A stretch of 9,540 nucleotides of DNA, taken from Rhodobiaceae bacterium (lineage in GTDB: Bacteria; Pseudomonadota; Alphaproteobacteria; RS24). Position 1 is the stretch's first letter; each line of letters opens with the position of its first letter. Location of the stretch: NCBI GenBank assembly GCA_002689195.1, contig NZFC01000010.1, forward strand, positions 84,409-93,948. Direction: 5' to 3'. The translations under genes and the position numbers were made by a program. Under the pieces are notes generated by a model. It saw nothing but the letters and a program-made list of their open reading frames with translations. It ran no database searches and was not told where the DNA came from. Positions 7,427-9,540 of the stretch are shown piece after piece.

Positions 7427-7873
7427 TTAGTGACAGGCTTTGCCATGCGCTTTTAAGCGCCAGTAATTATACGGCAGCGGGGTCACATAGCCAGCGACCA
7501 GCATGAGCGGCACGACCCACCAGGTCAGCACAGCGCCGCCGGTCAGGGCGACATCGACAAGGTTCATTGCCGCTTCCATGGAGACCATGGAAATCAATGA
7601 CATGCCAATCGCCGTTTTGAACGCGGCGCGCAATGCCATTTGCCGCGTCAGAATTATTGTTTCCAGCGCGATGGATGTAATCAGTCCGTTGACGATGGCG
7701 AGGCTCATAATGGCCCAAACCGGCCAAGGTATGCCCGTCACCTGAAAATAATAAATCGTGCCCAGATCGCCGATCGCGCATCCGGCCAGACACCAGCCCG
7801 TGTTTCGCATGGCCTGTTGCCATGTGTGCTTACATGTCCATGTAAACTTCGATGGTGTTAATGTCTGCTCCAT
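7427..7873 (-). CDS. DUF4396 family small integral membrane protein
   Basis: Predicted protein of 148 residues, with four likely membrane segments at about 27-43, 52-72, 86-107 and 113-133. I assign it to DUF4396 from the conserved pieces GCAIGDLG (31-38), the polar E71 within a membrane helix, SMEAAMNLVD (98-107) and the ending LPYNYWRLKAHGKACH. C28, C32, C147 and H148 are possible metal or redox ligands, but function is not established for the family. It converges on the reductase gene, leaving 33 bases between the two stops and no visible terminator. It diverges from the ABC operon with 103 bases between starts. The ATG at 7871-7873 has no clear Shine-Dalgarno; an internal start at residue 22 would remove only the non-membrane N-terminus. 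A role with the ABC system is suggested only by position. Confidence 0.8.
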   Translation of the reverse strand: MEQTLTPSKFTWTCKHTWQQAMRNTGWCLAGCAIGDLGTIYYFQVTGIPWPVWAIMSLAIVNGLITSIALETIILTRQMALRAAFKTAIGMSLISMVSMEAAMNLVDVALTGGAVLTWWVVPLMLVAGYVTPLPYNYWRLKAHGKACH

Positions 7874-7940
7874 AGCGCCACTTTATCACAAGCCCCGGCA
7901 CAAAAAAATTCCAAACCCGCGCCGGAAAATGGTAGCTTGT

Positions 7941-7959
7941 TTAAAATCAACAATTTTAA
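7941..7959. promoter_or_regulatory. AT-rich palindrome before the ABC operon, possible operator
   Basis: TTAAAAT (7941-7947) and ATTTTAA (7953-7959) are perfect inverted arms around CAACA. It ends 17 bases before the ABC ATPase start, within the divergent region. TAAAAT (7942-7947) could act as a -10, but no acceptable -35 precedes it. It does not match the GTTATAnnATAAC pattern expected for a Zur site. It may be a regulator-binding site or chance in AT-rich sequence. Confidence 0.3.
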
Positions 7960-7976
7960 CCTCCGACGAAACACCG

Positions 7977-8678
7977 ATGACACTCCAAATTGACGATTTG
8001 CAATTCGGTTATGCTGGTTCCGGCGGGTTTCACCTCCGCGTGCCATCACTGACGCTGGAAGCAGGGACGACCTGCTTGTTGCTGGGGCCGTCGGGCAGCG
8101 GCAAATCAACATTTTTAGGCCTTTTGGCCGGTGTTTTAACGCCAGAGCGAGGGCGCATCGCGCTTGCGGGACAAGATATGTCGCAGCTTTCGGGCGCGCG
8201 TATGGACAAGTTTCGCGGCACGCATATCGGCTTTATCTACCAGACGCTTAATTTGATACCGTGGCTCAGCACGCGCGAAAATATTGCGCTGGGTCTGGCT
8301 TTTGCCCCGCAGCGGCGGGCGCGCCTGAGTGCGGGCGTGGCCGATACCATTACCGATTTCATGACGCGGCTTGATTTGGATGCAGGCACGCTTGGCGACC
8401 AACCGGCGGGGCTGCTCAGCCTTGGTCAGCAACAGCGTGTGGCCGCCGCCCGCGCTCTGGTCGGTGCGCCGGATTTGGTGCTGGCCGATGAACCCAGTTC
8501 GGCACTGGACGTGGTCAATACGGAAAAGTTTTTCGACCTGCTGATGGCCGGGCTCGACCGGCAGCGACAAGTATTGCTGGTGGTCAGCCATGACGCGCGC
8601 CTTGCCCCGCGCTTTGACCGCGTGATAAATATGGCAGACCTCACGGGCGCACCCAAAATGGGGGATATGTCCCGATGA
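7977..8678 (+). CDS. ABC transporter ATP-binding protein (MacB/LolD-like)
   Basis: Predicted protein of 233 residues, the usual size for ATPases that partner FtsX/MacB-type permeases. ATP hydrolysis here would drive conformational work of the permease encoded next. Walker A is GPSGSGKST (37-45), the Q-loop is FIYQTLNLIP with Q89, the signature is LSLGQQQR (147-154, leucine in place of the second signature residue), Walker B is LVLADEP with D171 and E172, the D-loop is SALD (175-178) and the switch histidine is H205. All key residues are present. The frame is open further upstream, but the family alignment begins at MTLQIDDLQFGY, so the ATG at 7977 is preferred. An ATG at 7929 would add 16 residues. 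Neither has a good Shine-Dalgarno. Its stop overlaps the permease start as ATGA, so the two are translationally coupled. Confidence 0.93.
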   Translation: MTLQIDDLQFGYAGSGGFHLRVPSLTLEAGTTCLLLGPSGSGKSTFLGLLAGVLTPERGRIALAGQDMSQLSGARMDKFRGTHIGFIYQTLNLIPWLSTRENIALGLAFAPQRRARLSAGVADTITDFMTRLDLDAGTLGDQPAGLLSLGQQQRVAAARALVGAPDLVLADEPSSALDVVNTEKFFDLLMAGLDRQRQVLLVVSHDARLAPRFDRVINMADLTGAPKMGDMSR

Positions 8679-9540
8679 ACGCACAAATGCTTGCATTATT
8701 GCGCGGGTCGCTCGCCAATCGGGCGTTCAGCCTTGCCCTGATTGTTGTGACGCTGGCGTGTGCCGTGGCGCTTTATGTCGGCGTGCAAAACGTCCAGCGT
8801 CTGACGCGGGCGAGTTTTGAAAACAGCATTTCCGGCGTTGATCTGGTGGTCGCCGCGCGCGGTTCGGATGTTCAAATTCTGCTCAATACGGTTTTTGGTC
8901 TGGGGGCCAGTGGCAATCTCGTGTCGGATGAAACAGTGGCGGCCGTGGCAGATATGCAAGAGGTCGCGTGGGTGGTGCCGCTGGCGCTGGGCGACAGTCA
9001 TCGCGGCTTTCGGGTGCTGGGAACCTCGCCGGAATTTTTCGAGCGTGTTATGCCTGCACCGTCAGGCGGCGCTTTGTTCGTGGCCGGTGGCCGGTTTGAG
9101 CAAGTTTTGGAGGCCGTGGTCGGGGCCGATGTTGCCGCGGCACTGGGCTACCAGCTTGGCGACAAAATCGTTTTGCAGCATGGGCTGGGCGATTATGGCG
9201 CGGCGCATGATGATTTGCCGTTTCGGGTACATGGGGTTTTGGCGCGCACCGGAACCCCGTTTGACCGCACCGTGCTGGTGTCGGTCGAGGCGATTGAGGC
9301 TATCCACCGCGGCTGGCGCAACGGCCAGCAGCTTGTAGAATTATCGCCCGAGCAGGTGGAAAAACCGACCGACGCGCATGAGGATGAGCATCACCACGAG
9401 GATGAGCATCACCACGAGGATGAGCATCATCACGAAGATGAACACCACGAAGAGGGTCAACACGAAGATGAGCATCACGAGGATGAACACCACGAAGAGG
9501 GTCATCACGAGGATGAGAATCACGACCATGCCCATGCCGG
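8675..9540 (+). CDS. FtsX/MacB-type ABC permease with His/Asp/Glu-rich insertion, N-terminal part
   Basis: The frame starts at the ATG overlapping the ATPase stop and is open to the window edge: 288 complete codons. One membrane helix lies at about 17-38 (FSLALIVVTLACAVALYVGV), followed by a MacB-PCD-like periplasmic domain (ISGVDLVVAARGSDVQILL, LGYQLGDKIVL). The segment RTGTPFDRTVLVSVEAIEAI (191-210) is a mark of a permease group often annotated as peptide ABC permease. From residue 235 to the edge comes a run of EDEHHH and EDEHH units, almost wholly His, Asp and Glu, which should face the periplasm and could bind transition metals. MacB-type permeases do mechanical work on periplasmic or lipid substrates rather than classic import. 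I recall similar ATPase/permease pairs in zinc-responsive clusters of Pseudomonas (PA4063-PA4066), not checked here. The remaining helices lie beyond the window. Confidence 0.9.
   Translation, partial: MNAQMLALLRGSLANRAFSLALIVVTLACAVALYVGVQNVQRLTRASFENSISGVDLVVAARGSDVQILLNTVFGLGASGNLVSDETVAAVADMQEVAWVVPLALGDSHRGFRVLGTSPEFFERVMPAPSGGALFVAGGRFEQVLEAVVGADVAAALGYQLGDKIVLQHGLGDYGAAHDDLPFRVHGVLARTGTPFDRTVLVSVEAIEAIHRGWRNGQQLVELSPEQVEKPTDAHEDEHHHEDEHHHEDEHHHEDEHHEEGQHEDEHHEDEHHEEGHHEDENHDHAHA
9380..9523 (+). repeat. In-frame tandem repeat coding for EDEHHH/EDEHH units
   Basis: Three 18-base units (9380-9397, 9398-9415, 9416-9433) encode EDEHHH. Six 15-base units follow (9434 to 9523), encoding EDEHH, EEGQH, EDEHH, EDEHH, EEGHH and EDENH. 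The first two units are identical in DNA and later ones differ mainly at third codon positions and by the EEG variant. All units keep frame, so gain or loss of a unit would only change the length of the metal-ligand tract. Confidence 0.9.

Noticed and set aside
7874..7976. Zur-type operator expected from the metal-linked reading of the ABC operon
   Set aside because: No GTTATAnnATAAC-like sequence is present in the divergent region.
7758..7976. Upstream extension of the ABC ATPase frame
   Set aside because: The added residues overlap the divergent DUF4396 gene, lack family similarity and have no ribosome site; the ATPase fold starts at MTLQIDDLQFGY.
8136..8696. Long minus-strand open frame opposite the ABC ATPase
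   Set aside because: The plus strand carries every ABC motif in order; the antisense peptide is rich in Arg and His and has no domain features.
9380..9523. Regular repeats considered as a CRISPR array
   Set aside because: Units are contiguous with no spacers, keep the reading frame and encode a repeated peptide.
9341..9535. Minus-strand frame encoding a valine/leucine/methionine-rich, membrane-like peptide
   Set aside because: It is the antisense of the His/Asp/Glu repeat in the permease: low-complexity codons such as CAT and GAT read backwards as hydrophobic residues. No ribosome site is seen.

Overview
The window reads as a stretch of an ordinary bacterial chromosome with eight protein-coding genes, two of them cut by the window edges. 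Base composition is moderately GC-rich for most genes, with GTG and TTG starts used alongside ATG. A FATP-type acyl-CoA synthetase, an EstB-like serine hydrolase, a dihydroflavonol-reductase-like SDR and a DUF4396 protein together fit a proteobacterium, most likely an alphaproteobacterium. This taxonomic guess rests on gene content and style only. I see no RNA genes, insertion sequences, CRISPR arrays or integration sites.

Left part (1-2245, minus strand): a YtcJ-like amidohydrolase whose C-terminus lies beyond the left edge, then a distinctly AT-richer gene for a membrane-anchored HlyD/biotinyl-lipoyl adaptor with a GAF-like N-terminal half. The adaptor gene has a convincing extended -10 promoter and a strong Shine-Dalgarno that fix its start at a TTG codon. 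No transporter or M50-type partner is seen beside it.

Middle part (2386-7393, plus strand): a FATP-family long-chain acyl-CoA synthetase and a cytoplasmic beta-lactamase-fold esterase/hydrolase lie 47 bases apart and look like one operon. They are followed by a secreted protein made of two related half-domains, closed by a strong intrinsic terminator, and then by an NAD(P)-dependent reductase with its own Shine-Dalgarno. The synthetase, hydrolase and reductase suggest breakdown or activation of ester, acyl or carbonyl compounds; the substrates cannot be read from the sequence.

Right part (7427-9540): a small DUF4396 membrane protein on the minus strand faces away from an ABC ATPase and an FtsX/MacB-type permease that overlap by ATGA. 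The permease carries, in its predicted periplasmic part, a tandem block rich in His, Asp and Glu that runs to the window edge. This is the most interesting element here. It suggests a link to transition-metal (perhaps zinc) handling, resembling ATPase/permease pairs known from zinc-responsive clusters, although no Zur-type operator was found.

Nothing here is clearly an undescribed multi-gene system. The best leads are the metal-ligand repeat in the permease, the duplicated secreted protein, and the compositionally odd orphan adaptor.
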